A stretch of DNA of 64,000 nt from Komagataeibacter saccharivorans. Its GTDB lineage: Bacteria; Pseudomonadota; Alphaproteobacteria; Acetobacterales; Acetobacteraceae. Made by a program: the position numbers and the translations under genes. Position 1 is the first letter of the stretch. Every line of letters starts with the position of its first letter. The notes under the pieces are model-generated. The model was not told the origin of the DNA. It did no database searches and saw nothing but the letters and a program-made list of their open reading frames with translations. Shown here piece by piece: positions 27,015 through 36,935 of this stretch. The stretch lies in assembly GCF_003207825.1 (NCBI RefSeq), contig NZ_NKTY01000006.1, positions 1 through 64,000 of the forward strand, read 5' to 3'.

Positions 27015-27776
27015 ATGAAAATTCTCGTCCCTGTAAAGCGCGTGATTGATTACAACGTAAAGGTCCGTGTCAAAACGGACGGATCGGGTGTTGATCTGTC
27101 AAACGTGAAAATGTCCATCAACCCCTTTGACGAAATTGCGGTGGAAGAAGCGGTCCGGCTGAAGGAAAAGGGGATCGCATCCGAAATTGTCGTGGTCTCC
27201 ATCGGTGTGCCACAGGCGAAGGACATACTGCGCACCGCACTGGCAATGGGGGCTGACCGGGCCATCCTGATTGATGCGACAGCGGATGTGAATCAGGATA
27301 TCGAACCGCTTGCGGTGGCAAAGATACTTGCCACCATCGCTGAACAGGAACGTCCGGACCTGATTCTGGCGGGCAAGCAGGCCATTGATAACGACATGAA
27401 TGCGACCGGGCAGATGCTTGCCGGGCTGCTGGGATGGGGTCAGGCGACCTTTGCATCCCGTATCGAGGTGACGGAAGGCAGTGTGCTTGTCACGCGTGAG
27501 GTGGATGGCGGGCTGCAGACCATCCGTGTCAGGTTGCCCGCAGTCGTAACGGCTGATCTGCGCCTGAACGAACCACGCTATGTTTCCTTGCCCAACATCA
27601 TGAAAGCAAAGAAAAAACCTCTCGACGAGCGCACACTTGCAAGCCTTGGTATCGATATCACGCCCCGGCTCAGGGCAACACGCACGATGGAACCGCCCCA
27701 GCGGAATGCTGGCGCACGCGTGGCATCGGTCGATGAACTGATAGACAGGCTGAAAAACGAAGCGGGGGTCATCTGA
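27015..27776 (+). CDS. etfB: Electron transfer flavoprotein, beta subunit
   Basis: A 253-residue EtfB. The N-terminus [20 protein letters not shown] and the family signature in the second half ([27 protein letters not shown]) are clear. It carries AMP and, with EtfA, accepts electrons from acyl-CoA dehydrogenase and hands them to the ETF-quinone oxidoreductase. It starts 15 bases after the isomerase gene and overlaps etfA by one base. It is an additional, pathway-dedicated copy if the chromosome has the usual etf genes elsewhere (not visible here). Confidence 0.95.
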   Translation: MKILVPVKRVIDYNVKVRVKTDGSGVDLSNVKMSINPFDEIAVEEAVRLKEKGIASEIVVVSIGVPQAKDILRTALAMGADRAILIDATADVNQDIEPLAVAKILATIAEQERPDLILAGKQAIDNDMNATGQMLAGLLGWGQATFASRIEVTEGSVLVTREVDGGLQTIRVRLPAVVTADLRLNEPRYVSLPNIMKAKKKPLDERTLASLGIDITPRLRATRTMEPPQRNAGARVASVDELIDRLKNEAGVI

Positions 27777-28705
27777 TGTCTGTTCTGCTGCTTGGCGAAG
27801 TCCATAATGGACATCTGGCGACCGACGCGGTTGCAAGGGCGCTGTCCGCGCTGGCGTCCCTTGATACGCGGGTTGATGTGCTGATTATGGCGGGGGATGG
27901 CGCAACCGCAGCGCAGGAAGCGTCCCGCCTGAATGGTGTTGCGCGCGTATTGGTGGCGCAGGATGACGCACTGGCCCATGGGCTGGCGGAACCTGCTGCA
28001 GCGCTTGTTGTCTCGCTTGCGCCCGACTACACGCATATTGCTGCAGCCTCCACCGCGTTTTCCAAAAATATCCTGCCGCGTGTCGCCGCCCTGCTGGATG
28101 TGATGGTGATAACCGACGTTACAGCCATTCGGGATGCCGAAACATTCGATCGCCCCGTTTATGCTGGCAACGCCATACAGACCGTAACGTCCACCGATCC
28201 GATCAGGGTTCTGACCATAAGAACATCTGTCTTCCAGGCTGTGGGACAGGGTGAACCCGCGCCGGTTGAAACGGTCCCGCCGGTTGCCGACCCAGTGCTG
28301 TCATCATGGGTGGAAGACATGGCGGTGATTTCCGAACGGCCGGAACTGACGGCGGCCCGTGTGGTTGTGTCGGGCGGACGTGGTGTCGGATCGAAGGAGC
28401 ATTTTGAAACCATTGTCAGGCTTGCCGACCGGATGGGCGCAGCCGTCGGTGCAAGCCGTGCAGCGGTGGATCTGGGCTACGCGCCCAATGACTGGCAGGT
28501 AGGGCAGACAGGCAAGGTTGTGGCGCCAGATCTCTATCTCGCGGTGGGAATCTCGGGCGCGATCCAGCACCTTGCAGGCATGAAGGATTCCCGGGTCATT
28601 GTCGCCATCAACAAGGATGCGGACGCACCCATATTCAGGATTGCCGATTACGCGCTGGTGGGTGACCTTTTTACGGTTGTGCCTGAACTGACGGCAAAGC
28701 TGTAG
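27776..28705 (+). CDS. etfA: Electron transfer flavoprotein, alpha subunit
   Basis: A 309-residue EtfA with the FAD-binding C-terminal domain: [37 protein letters not shown]-like segment, [15 protein letters not shown] and [11 protein letters not shown]. It partners the preceding EtfB. It is the last gene of the acyl-CoA dehydrogenase operon; 173 non-coding bases separate it from the aldo/keto reductase. Confidence 0.95.
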   Translation: MSVLLLGEVHNGHLATDAVARALSALASLDTRVDVLIMAGDGATAAQEASRLNGVARVLVAQDDALAHGLAEPAAALVVSLAPDYTHIAAASTAFSKNILPRVAALLDVMVITDVTAIRDAETFDRPVYAGNAIQTVTSTDPIRVLTIRTSVFQAVGQGEPAPVETVPPVADPVLSSWVEDMAVISERPELTAARVVVSGGRGVGSKEHFETIVRLADRMGAAVGASRAAVDLGYAPNDWQVGQTGKVVAPDLYLAVGISGAIQHLAGMKDSRVIVAINKDADAPIFRIADYALVGDLFTVVPELTAKL

Positions 28706-28878
28706 GACGGATTGCAACCGGTATACTTGGAGGGAGGTAAAATATACGAAATAATTAAGAACATCTTGCCGCACGCATGAAACGTAAGCATGGGGTGCGG
28801 GGTTTATACAGGAATGACGGCCGTCCAGAAAAACAAGCCGCGCGGGAATGACGCGGCGCAAGAACAGGATGACAGGCT

Positions 28879-29925
28879 ATGAACCCTGATGAAAAACGAA
28901 AATTCGGCAGAAGTAATATTGATGTAACCGCGTTTGCTTTCGGAACGGCGCCACTTGGCAATTTCATGCGGGAAGTGGATGAAGCCGTTGCCGGGGACAT
29001 GATACAGCACGCATGGGATGCCGGTATCCGTTTCTACGATACGGCGCCCATGTATGGTCATGGGCTGGCGGAACTCCGGCTGGGGCAGGCATTGCGCTGG
29101 AAAAAGCGCGATGACTTCGTGGTGGCCTCCAAGGTCGGGCGCGTCCTGCATGCGGGGAGGCGCTCGGACATCGATTTTACACCTTGGGCCAACGCGGCAC
29201 CCAACACCATGGAATTCGACTACAGTTATGACGGCACGATGCGTGCGTTTGAAGATTCGCTGCAACGTCTTGCGCTGGAACGGATCGATATCCTTTTCAT
29301 CCACGACATTGACCGTTTCACTCACGGGGACAGCCAGCCCGAAATATTCAGGCAGGCCATGGATGGATGCTGGCGCGCGCTGGAACGGTTGCGCCGGGAG
29401 GGGGCTGTCAGTGCGATTGGCGTGGGGGTGAATGAATGGGAAGTCTGTTACGACGCCATCCGCCAGCATGATTTTGACTGCTGCCTTCTGGCCGGACGCT
29501 ACACATTGCTGGAACAGGAGGCGCTGGATCAGTTCCTGCCCCTGTGTGAAAAGCAGGGTGTGGCGGTCGTGGTCGGCGGGGGCTTCAATTCCGGCATTCT
29601 GGCAACCGGCGCGGTTGCGGGGGCAAAGTATAATTATGCCCCGGCACCTGACGCCATCATGCAGCGTGTCGCGCGGATCGAGGCCGTCTGCCGCGAATAT
29701 AATGTCCCGCTTCCAGCCGCCGCCCTGCAGTTTGTGGTGGCCCACCCCGCCATCCCGACATTCTGCGCGGGTACGCGCAATGTCGCGCAACTGGAAGAAA
29801 ACCTTAAATGGTTCCGTCACCCCATTCCCGCCGCGTTCTGGGGCGAACTGAAAAAACGCGGTCTGTTGCGCGATGATGCGCCTGTTCCGCAATACGGGCG
29901 CGACCTTGCCCCCAATTTTGCCTGA
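28879..29925 (+). CDS. Aldo/keto reductase, aldose 1-dehydrogenase-like
   Basis: A 348-residue aldo/keto reductase. The tetrad is visible: Asp and Tyr in FYDTAPMYG, Lys in VVASKVGR, His in ILFIHDID. The sequence resembles the L-fucose/D-threo-aldose 1-dehydrogenase group, which oxidises free sugars to lactones with NAD(P). Its place just before a sugar ABC importer fits the first oxidation of an imported sugar. Which sugar is used cannot be read from sequence. Confidence 0.88.
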   Translation: MNPDEKRKFGRSNIDVTAFAFGTAPLGNFMREVDEAVAGDMIQHAWDAGIRFYDTAPMYGHGLAELRLGQALRWKKRDDFVVASKVGRVLHAGRRSDIDFTPWANAAPNTMEFDYSYDGTMRAFEDSLQRLALERIDILFIHDIDRFTHGDSQPEIFRQAMDGCWRALERLRREGAVSAIGVGVNEWEVCYDAIRQHDFDCCLLAGRYTLLEQEALDQFLPLCEKQGVAVVVGGGFNSGILATGAVAGAKYNYAPAPDAIMQRVARIEAVCREYNVPLPAAALQFVVAHPAIPTFCAGTRNVAQLEENLKWFRHPIPAAFWGELKKRGLLRDDAPVPQYGRDLAPNFA

Positions 29926-30053
29926 CAGTTCCCGGCGGGTGCGCGGGCCCTTTCTGAAAACAGCAATCCCGGTTCGATAACAAGAACGTCGGAATGTCGT
30001 AAACATGCCGGAACATAACGGCATTACCCATAACAGGCGTCCCGGAGACAGAT

Positions 30054-31172
30054 ATGTCGTTCATCAAGGATTATATCGAGCAGCAGACGCTCAACCGCCG
30101 CAACCTGCTGCTGCTTTCGGCCTATGGCCTGTGCGGCGCGGCGGCGGCTACCGCACTCAGGCCGACCGGGGCACGCGCGGTTACCCCCAGCCCCAAGATT
30201 GCATGGAGTTACCGGGACCGGACAAATCCGTACTGGAACGCCATCGTTTCGGGTGGCAATGCCTTTTTCCGCAGTCTTGGCCTGCCGGAAAGCGCGTTGA
30301 TCAACCTGATAAACGGGGGCTCCAGTGAAAAGTCGCTGGCGGATATCCAGTCGCTGCTTGCACGCTATGGCAGCAGTCTGGCACTTGCGGCGGACCCGAA
30401 CGACATGCCCAACTGCCGCCCGGTGGTCGAGGCCGTAAGCAGGGCCGGTGCCTATGTTTCCACAATATGGAACAAGACCGATGACCTGCATCCATGGGAT
30501 TTTGGCGATAATTATGTATCGCACATGACATGGTCCGATATCGGTCCATCGGAACAGACCGCGCGCGTGCTGTTCGATGCCATGGGGGGCAAGGGCGGGG
30601 TCGTGCATCTGGGTGGTATTGCATCCAACAATCCGGCGATCGAGCGTCTTGCGGGTTTCCGTAACGCCCTGAAGGCCTATCCCAATATCCAGCTTCTTGC
30701 CGTGCAGGCCGCCGACTGGGATACGCAGAAAGCCAATCAGGTCATGTCCGGCTTCCTCACCCGCTATGGCGATGCGATCAAGGGCGTGCACTGCGCCAGC
30801 GATACCATGGCCTATGGCGTGATCGAGGCGTTGCGGGCCGAAGGGATCGAGGACATGCCGGTCGTATCGTATGACGGCAACCCGCAGGCGGTCGAACTGG
30901 TGACCAAAGGGAAGATACTGGCCACGGTTTTCACCAATCCCTACTGGGCGGGGGGGATTACGGCGTCACTTGCCTATTACGCGGCCACCGGTGCCTTCAA
31001 ACCCTCTGCCGAGCCGCATGAACATCGTGAATTCTATGGGCCGACCACGCTGGTCACCACAAAGGACGCACAGGACTTCAAGGCAAAATATATCGACACC
31101 AACCCCCAGTATGACTGGAAGAACTTCTGGTCCATGACCAGGGGGCAGATACAGTACGGCAAGACCATATGA
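30054..31172 (+). CDS. Sugar ABC transporter, periplasmic substrate-binding protein
   Basis: A 372-residue RbsB-like (periplasmic binding protein type 1) protein. A twin-arginine-like start (NRRNLLLLSAYGLCGAAAAT) precedes a cut site near ARA, so export by the Tat route is possible. Two alpha/beta lobes follow: SYRDRTNPYWNAIVSGG in lobe 1 and VVHLGGIASNNPAIERLAGF, ASDTMAYGVIEAL and VVSYDGNPQAVEL in lobe 2. It delivers a sugar to the two permeases and the double ATPase encoded next. Confidence 0.9.
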   Translation: MSFIKDYIEQQTLNRRNLLLLSAYGLCGAAAATALRPTGARAVTPSPKIAWSYRDRTNPYWNAIVSGGNAFFRSLGLPESALINLINGGSSEKSLADIQSLLARYGSSLALAADPNDMPNCRPVVEAVSRAGAYVSTIWNKTDDLHPWDFGDNYVSHMTWSDIGPSEQTARVLFDAMGGKGGVVHLGGIASNNPAIERLAGFRNALKAYPNIQLLAVQAADWDTQKANQVMSGFLTRYGDAIKGVHCASDTMAYGVIEALRAEGIEDMPVVSYDGNPQAVELVTKGKILATVFTNPYWAGGITASLAYYAATGAFKPSAEPHEHREFYGPTTLVTTKDAQDFKAKYIDTNPQYDWKNFWSMTRGQIQYGKTI

Positions 31173-31248
31173 ACATGACCGGCTGTATCGGGGAATTACT
31201 GCCCGGTTACGGGGTTTTACCTTTCTGCTGAAAAAAAAGGCTGGATCG

Positions 31249-32214
31249 ATGAACAGGTTCCTGGCCATGGACAGACTCAGGAAATGGGTGCCGCTTCTCG
31301 TGCTTGTGGGATTATGCCTGTTTTTTACACTGGTTAATCCCAATTTCCTGTCGTTACGCAATTTTGCCCGTATTGCCATTTCTTCCTCTCCTGCACTGAT
31401 GGTTGCGACAGGGGTGACCTTTGTCATCCTCATGGGCTCCATCGATCTGTCGATGGAGGGGACCATCGCCGTCTGCGCGGTGCTGTTCGCGCTGATCCTC
31501 AACGCACTTGGCGGGTCGATTGCAGGATGGGGATGGGTGGCCATTCCCGGTGCGCTGCTTGTCGGGGCCGTGCTGGGGGCGATCAATGGCGCAGTGCACG
31601 TACAGCTCAGGATACCGTCATTCATGGCCAGCCTTTCGCTGGGTTTTGTGGGGATCGGGCTGTCACTGCTGATTACCGGCGGTGACCGGATACTGATTGA
31701 CGATCCGGTGTTCCGTTCCCTGCTGACGGTGCGCGTGGGCGGCTTTCCGCTTATGGCCTATGCGGCGCTGGCCTGCCTGCTGGTGGCATGGTTCATTCAG
31801 GATAACACCACCACCGGTCGCAACTTCTACGCCGTGGGCGGGGGGGAGGATCTTGCGCGCGCATCGGGGCTGAATGTCGGGCGGTTGCGGATTATCGGTT
31901 TCGTGCTCGCAGGGGTGTTCTACGCGCTTGGCGCCATCTTCGCCGTGGCGCGGCTTGGCATTGCCGAGACCGAGACCGGACGCAACTTCATGTTCATGTC
32001 CATTACATCCGTCGTGGTGGGTGGAACCGCGTTGCGTGGTGGCGCGGGCGGTGTGTGGAATACGCTGGTGGGCGTGCTGATCGTGAATGTCATCGCCAAT
32101 GGAATGGTGGTGATCGGTCTGGCTGATTACTTTCAGGACGGTGTTCTTGGACTGCTGGTTATTGCTGCGGTTTACCTGTCCACCGACCGGCGTTCCCTTT
32201 CATTTGTAAAGTAG
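31249..32214 (+). CDS. Sugar ABC transporter permease (RbsC type), first copy
   Basis: A 321-residue inner-membrane permease of the BPD-transp-2/RbsC family with 8-10 helices. The conserved loop TTTGRNFYAVGGGEDLARASGLNVGR-like region contacts the ATPase, and the end VVGGTALRGGAGGVWNTLVG is diagnostic. It probably forms a heterodimer with the second permease at 33663-34679. Confidence 0.92.
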   Translation: MNRFLAMDRLRKWVPLLVLVGLCLFFTLVNPNFLSLRNFARIAISSSPALMVATGVTFVILMGSIDLSMEGTIAVCAVLFALILNALGGSIAGWGWVAIPGALLVGAVLGAINGAVHVQLRIPSFMASLSLGFVGIGLSLLITGGDRILIDDPVFRSLLTVRVGGFPLMAYAALACLLVAWFIQDNTTTGRNFYAVGGGEDLARASGLNVGRLRIIGFVLAGVFYALGAIFAVARLGIAETETGRNFMFMSITSVVVGGTALRGGAGGVWNTLVGVLIVNVIANGMVVIGLADYFQDGVLGLLVIAAVYLSTDRRSLSFVK

Positions 32215-32220
32215 GGTGCC

Positions 32221-33726
32221 ATGTTCGAACTGCAGAATGTCGAAAAACGCTATATGGGCGTGCATGTGCTCAAGGGCGTGGATTTCCGCATTGAGGATGG
32301 GGAGATCATCGGCCTGGTGGGGGAAAACGGGGCGGGCAAGTCCACCCTGATGAAAGTGATATACGGCGCGGTCCAGCATGATGGCGGCACCGTCCTTGTT
32401 GACGGAAACGCCGTGCATTTCCGCAGCCCCCGCGATGCGATGAAAATGGGCGTGGGCATGGTGTATCAGGAACAGTCCCTGATTCCGAACCTGACGGTCA
32501 TGGAAAACATCTTTCTGGGTTTTGAAAAGCCCTTTGTCCGCTTTGGCGCGATCAACTGGAAAAAGATGGCCGCAGCGGCGCGCAGGCAACTGGCGAAGGT
32601 CAAGCTGGACATTGATCCCGCGACCATTACCGATCACCTGACCTTCGCACAGCGCCAGCTTGTCGAACTGGCCAAGGTTCTTGCGCTGGAGGAGCGTGTG
32701 GAGGGCAAGCTGGTCATCCTGCTGGATGAACCGACATCCGTGCTGTCGCGTGAGGAGATCGACCTTCTGTTCACTGTGGTGCGGGCGCTGCGCAGGCGTG
32801 CGTCGTTCATATTCGTCTCACACAGGCTCGATGAAATCATTGCCCTTTCGGATCGCATCTACGTGCTGAAAGACGGCGTGGTGGTTGATGTCATGAGTGC
32901 AAGGGGGGCGGAGATTGGCGATATCCAGAAGAAAATGGTCGGGCGCGACATAAACAGCGAATATTACCGCGAGGACCGGCAGCGCCCGTATGATCCGGAC
33001 AGGGTGCTGCTTGAACTGGACCATGTCACGATCACGGGGCGCGGGAATGATGTTTCCCTGAAGCTGCATGCGGGTGAGGTGCTGGCCCTTGTGGGCGTGG
33101 AAGGATCGGGGCGTGAGCCGATCCTGCGCACGATATTCGGCATGCAGAAGCCCGAAAAAGGCACGCTGCGCATCCGGGGCGAGCCGGTACATACGTTCAG
33201 CCCATCGCGCAGTGTCGCCCATGGAATAGGCTACATCCCGCGCGAGCGTAAGGTCGAGGGGATCGCGGGCGGCATGAACGTATATGAAAACATGACGCTG
33301 TCGCAGATGCGGAACTATTCCCGTGGCGGGGTTCTCGATATCGCGGCGGAGCGGGCGCTGGCGCGGGAGTGGATACATAAACTGTCCATCAAGGTGCCAT
33401 CCGAACTGGCCGATTGCGGCAACCTGTCGGGCGGTAACCAGCAGAAAGTCGTGCTGGCGAAATGGCGCAGCGGTGGTTCGGAAATCATCATGCTCGACCA
33501 TCCCACGCGGGGCCTCGATATCGGGGCGAAGGAAGATGTCTATGGAATGATCCGCGATATGTCAGCCGATGGCGTGGGGATCATTCTGGTTGCGGATACG
33601 CTGGAGGAGGCAATCGGCCTCAGTCACACCATCGCGGTCATCAAGGACGGAGAGATCAGGAAATGGTTCAACTGTCAGCCGGGCGCAAAGCCTTCACTCT
33701 ACGACCTCATCCAGTACATGGTGTAA
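32221..33726 (+). CDS. Sugar ABC transporter ATP-binding protein (RbsA type)
   Basis: A 501-residue protein with two ABC domains in tandem. Domain 1 has Walker A GENGAGKST and Walker B VILLDEPTSVL, with the signature region degenerate (LTFAQRQLVELAKVL). Domain 2 has a changed Walker A (GVEGSGREP), an intact signature LSGGNQQKV and IMLDHPTRGLD, where His replaces the usual catalytic Glu. Such asymmetry is normal for RbsA-type ATPases. It lies 6 bases after the first permease. Confidence 0.93.
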   Translation: MFELQNVEKRYMGVHVLKGVDFRIEDGEIIGLVGENGAGKSTLMKVIYGAVQHDGGTVLVDGNAVHFRSPRDAMKMGVGMVYQEQSLIPNLTVMENIFLGFEKPFVRFGAINWKKMAAAARRQLAKVKLDIDPATITDHLTFAQRQLVELAKVLALEERVEGKLVILLDEPTSVLSREEIDLLFTVVRALRRRASFIFVSHRLDEIIALSDRIYVLKDGVVVDVMSARGAEIGDIQKKMVGRDINSEYYREDRQRPYDPDRVLLELDHVTITGRGNDVSLKLHAGEVLALVGVEGSGREPILRTIFGMQKPEKGTLRIRGEPVHTFSPSRSVAHGIGYIPRERKVEGIAGGMNVYENMTLSQMRNYSRGGVLDIAAERALAREWIHKLSIKVPSELADCGNLSGGNQQKVVLAKWRSGGSEIIMLDHPTRGLDIGAKEDVYGMIRDMSADGVGIILVADTLEEAIGLSHTIAVIKDGEIRKWFNCQPGAKPSLYDLIQYMV

Positions 33727-34679
33727 GCGGTGATCTGACGCTGACCGAAAGGATGCGGCGTCATTTCCCGTGGATCACGCTGGTCAGTCTGCTGGTACTG
33801 GTGGGGATGAAGGACATCACCTTCCTCAGCCCCGAAAACCTGGTCAGTCTGGCATCCGATGTCGTGCCGCTGCTCATCATGGCGGTGGGCATGACGCTGG
33901 TGATCTATATCGGCAGCATAGACCTGTCTTCCCAGTCCATCGCGAACATGGCGACGGTCCTGACAACGATCGCGCTGCCGTCCTGCGGGGTGGCGGCCGG
34001 TCTGCTGGTTATTGCCGTGGGGCTTGTATTCGGCGCGGTTTCCGGGGTGGTGACGACACGGCTGAAGGTGCCCTCCTTCATCTCGACACTGGCTGTGGGG
34101 GGGATTGCGCTGTCTGTCGGGCAGTACACATCCGGCCAGCAGGCGCTGCATATGGATACGGCCCAGCGCAGGCACGCATTCGGCTGGATGGTGGGCCAGA
34201 CTGCTGGTATTCCGCATGAACTGGTGCTGGCGCTGCTGATCGTGGCAGTGGCATGGTTCATCCAGACCCGTATGGTGCCGGGCCGGACCTTCAAGGCCAT
34301 CGGGGCGGGGGAGCCGGTCGTGGTGGCTTCGGGCATCAGGGTGGAACGCTACAAGATCCTTGCTTTCGCCCTGTCGGGCATGTTCGCAGCCATTGCGGGG
34401 CTGGTTTTTTCAGTCAGGCTGTCAGGTGGTTCGCCCACACTGGCCGAAGGGTTCCTGCTGCCCGCAATCGTTGCCGTTCTGGTGGGCGGCACGCCGCTGA
34501 CCGGCGGCGTGGGCGGTGTGCTCAATACGCTGGTGGGAACCATGATTGTCGCGGTTGTGCGCGCCAGCATGCTGTATTTCAGTATTCCCGCGACGGGGCA
34601 GCAGATTTTCTTTGGTCTGGTCCTGATCATCGCCATCGCAACAACAATAGACCGTTCAAAAATGCGGATCGTAAAATAA
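33663..34679 (+). CDS. Sugar ABC transporter permease (RbsC type), second copy
   Basis: A second RbsC-family permease, 338 residues. The chosen start, ATG 33663, lies inside the ATPase gene (64-base overlap) and has GGAGAG 8 bases upstream; the alternative ATG at 33753 (MRRHFPWITLVSLL) is closer to the first helix but lacks a good ribosome site. The family loop PGRTFKAIGAGEPVVVASGI and the end LVGGTPLTGGVGGVLNTLVG are clear. Two different permeases imply a heterodimeric channel. Confidence 0.88.
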   Translation: MVQLSAGRKAFTLRPHPVHGVSGDLTLTERMRRHFPWITLVSLLVLVGMKDITFLSPENLVSLASDVVPLLIMAVGMTLVIYIGSIDLSSQSIANMATVLTTIALPSCGVAAGLLVIAVGLVFGAVSGVVTTRLKVPSFISTLAVGGIALSVGQYTSGQQALHMDTAQRRHAFGWMVGQTAGIPHELVLALLIVAVAWFIQTRMVPGRTFKAIGAGEPVVVASGIRVERYKILAFALSGMFAAIAGLVFSVRLSGGSPTLAEGFLLPAIVAVLVGGTPLTGGVGGVLNTLVGTMIVAVVRASMLYFSIPATGQQIFFGLVLIIAIATTIDRSKMRIVK

Positions 34680-34691
34680 GCGGCGAGGAGA

Positions 34692-35732
34692 ATGATAATG
34701 GAGACCATGCAGGCAGCCGTGCTGGTAACCCCCGGACATTTCGAGGTACGCGATGTGCCCATACCCGAAACCGGACCGGATGATGTACTGGTGAAGGTGG
34801 ATCGCTGCGGGATATGTGGGACTGATGTGCATATATTCCAGGGCCATTACGTGGCCGACAGGCTGCCGTTCATTCCGGGGCACGAGTTTACCGGAACGCT
34901 CGCCCGCATAGGCGGCCGTGTCAGCGGTCTGCATGTGGGGCAAAGGGTGGTGGCGGATATCAATATCGGCTGCGGTCACTGCTACTTCTGTCGCCGCAAT
35001 GAAATCCTGAACTGCCCTGAAATGCGCCAGATCGGCATTCACCGTGATGGCGGGTTCGCGCAATATGTTTCGGTCCCCGGGCGGCAGATCATTCCCGCAT
35101 CGGAGGACACCCCGGCGGAGGTGCTGGCCCTGACGGAACCCGTGGCCTGCGTGGTCCGGGCCGCGCGCAAGGCCGGTGTGGGTTTCGGGCAATCTGTTGT
35201 CGTGCTGGGGGCGGGACCTGTCGGTAACCTGCATATCCAGATGATGCGGCTTGTCGGCGCGGCCCCGGTCATTGCCGTTGAACTCTCGCCCGAACGCGCA
35301 CGGCTGGCTGCCCGCGCGGGAGCCGATGTGGTGATTACCAACCCGGACCGGGTAGTCGATACCGTCAGGGCGCATACAGGCGGGCGCGGTGCGGATGTGG
35401 TGATAGAAAGCATCGGCCTGCCAGCCCTTTATGCCCGCGCGTTCGATCTGATCCGCCCCGGTGGGCATGTCGCGGCCTTTGGCATTACCGGTCCCGATGA
35501 TACCATTGCGCTAGGGATACTCGACATGATCCTGAAGGAAACCTCGATCAAAGGTTCCGTTGCCGGCATGGGACAGGACATGCACGATGCCCTGACCCTG
35601 TTGCAGCATGGTCGATTTATGGTTGAACCCTTTACGCAGGCGGTAGTCCCGCTGGAGCAGATCCAGTCCGCATTCGATACGCTGAAGGACAGGCCGGAGA
35701 TACTGAAAGTCCAGATCGCGCCGCCAGTGTAA
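34692..35732 (+). CDS. Zinc-dependent alcohol dehydrogenase (polyol dehydrogenase type)
   Basis: A 346-residue medium-chain dehydrogenase. The catalytic zinc ligands are in CGICGTDVH and GHEF, and the structural-zinc loop has four Cys (GCGHCYFCRRNEILNC). The Rossmann motif is VVLGAGPVGNL, and EPVACVVRA is typical of the sorbitol/threonine dehydrogenase group. Placed 12 bases after the second permease, it probably oxidises a secondary alcohol of the imported sugar or a derived sugar acid. Confidence 0.9.
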   Translation: MIMETMQAAVLVTPGHFEVRDVPIPETGPDDVLVKVDRCGICGTDVHIFQGHYVADRLPFIPGHEFTGTLARIGGRVSGLHVGQRVVADINIGCGHCYFCRRNEILNCPEMRQIGIHRDGGFAQYVSVPGRQIIPASEDTPAEVLALTEPVACVVRAARKAGVGFGQSVVVLGAGPVGNLHIQMMRLVGAAPVIAVELSPERARLAARAGADVVITNPDRVVDTVRAHTGGRGADVVIESIGLPALYARAFDLIRPGGHVAAFGITGPDDTIALGILDMILKETSIKGSVAGMGQDMHDALTLLQHGRFMVEPFTQAVVPLEQIQSAFDTLKDRPEILKVQIAPPV

Positions 35733-35950
35733 CGGGGGATCAGCAGGCTGGAAACCAGACGACTGTTATCGGATGTCCGGCGGCAAAGTCTCCATCTGTT
35801 CCGGTCTCATGATGATCTGGCATGATGCGGTGAACGGTTTCCGCATGGGTAAATGCCTTGTTACTTATGGTGCGAATGGGGTACAGGGGGCGCCGTCCGG
35901 TTGCATACCCGGTCGCCGCAATCGACCCACTGTCAGTTTAAGGGGATACC

Positions 35951-36643
35951 ATGCCGAAAGTATCGAATGTAGCCAGACAGTCCGGGTTGCATGAAAAGAA
36001 GAATTCCGGCTCCCCCACACGGGCACCGCGCGCCAGGGATGCGGAGGCAACGCAGAAACGCATTCTGGCCGCCGCCAAGAAGGAATTCGCCATGAGTGGT
36101 CTGGCTGGCGCGCGGGTTGATATCATTGCCGAGCGGGCCGAAGCCAACAAACGCATGATCTACCATTATTTCGGCAGCAAGGAAGCCCTGTTTGAACGGG
36201 TGCTGGAAGATGCCTATGCCGATATATGCATTGCGGAACAGTCCCTGAAACTGGATCATCTGGACCCGAAGGAAGCGCTTGAAACCCTTGTCCGCTTTAC
36301 ATGGAAATACTATCTGGAAAACCCGGAATTCCTGACGCTGGTGAATAATGAAAACCTGCAGAAGGCCGTACACCTTCAGGCATCGGAAGTGCTGCCGGTC
36401 ATCAGCCGCAACCGGCTGGACATGGTCGAATCCCTGCTGGCGCGCGGGGTGAAGGCAGGCATATTCCGCCGTGGCATCGACGCCATGCAATTGAATATAA
36501 CGATCGCAGCTGTCGGGTATTATTATATTACGAACCGATTTACGGGTTCCATTATTTTCGACTGTGATTTCATGGCGCCGGACCTGCTGCGCAAACGGCT
36601 GGAATTCAATATTGAAACGATTATCCGTACTGTATGCAAATAA
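35951..36643 (+). CDS. TetR-family transcriptional regulator
   Basis: A 230-residue TetR regulator. A basic N-terminal tail is followed by the helix-turn-helix at residues 35-82 (RILAAAKKEFAMSGLAGARV, then IAERAEANKRMIYHYFGSKEALFE) and a helical ligand domain. The start has AAGGGG 6 bases upstream. It lies between the sugar importer/dehydrogenase genes and the CoA-transferase, so it probably controls the whole 23-40 kb series; a 6-5-6 inverted repeat at 36841-36857 (GTGGGACATCATCCCAC) is a candidate operator. Confidence 0.9.
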   Translation: MPKVSNVARQSGLHEKKNSGSPTRAPRARDAEATQKRILAAAKKEFAMSGLAGARVDIIAERAEANKRMIYHYFGSKEALFERVLEDAYADICIAEQSLKLDHLDPKEALETLVRFTWKYYLENPEFLTLVNNENLQKAVHLQASEVLPVISRNRLDMVESLLARGVKAGIFRRGIDAMQLNITIAAVGYYYITNRFTGSIIFDCDFMAPDLLRKRLEFNIETIIRTVCK

Positions 36644-36935
36644 ACCGCCTGCAAAAACGGCATACTGGTTCACGCCGCCTGATTCGACAGGCGCGCACCA
36701 CAGGTCTCCTGCTGTCAGGGGCTGTGCAGACAGGGCATGTAAACTTTCATAACGCGTTGTCCGTTTACGGCGCGCGTCGTGCCGACAGGGCGCGTAGTCG
36801 GCTGGTGGCGATAGCACTTTAATACTGACTTCACATGCGCGTGGGACATCATCCCACCTTTGGGATTGTCCTTGATCGGGTCAAACCGAATATATAAATA
36901 ACCAGATAGTTACATGTGGTAAAAGAGGTTCCGGT

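Noticed and set aside
36634-36822. Short frames after the TetR gene
   Set aside because: No ribosome site, no hydrophobic or family pattern, low-complexity Arg/Ser composition.
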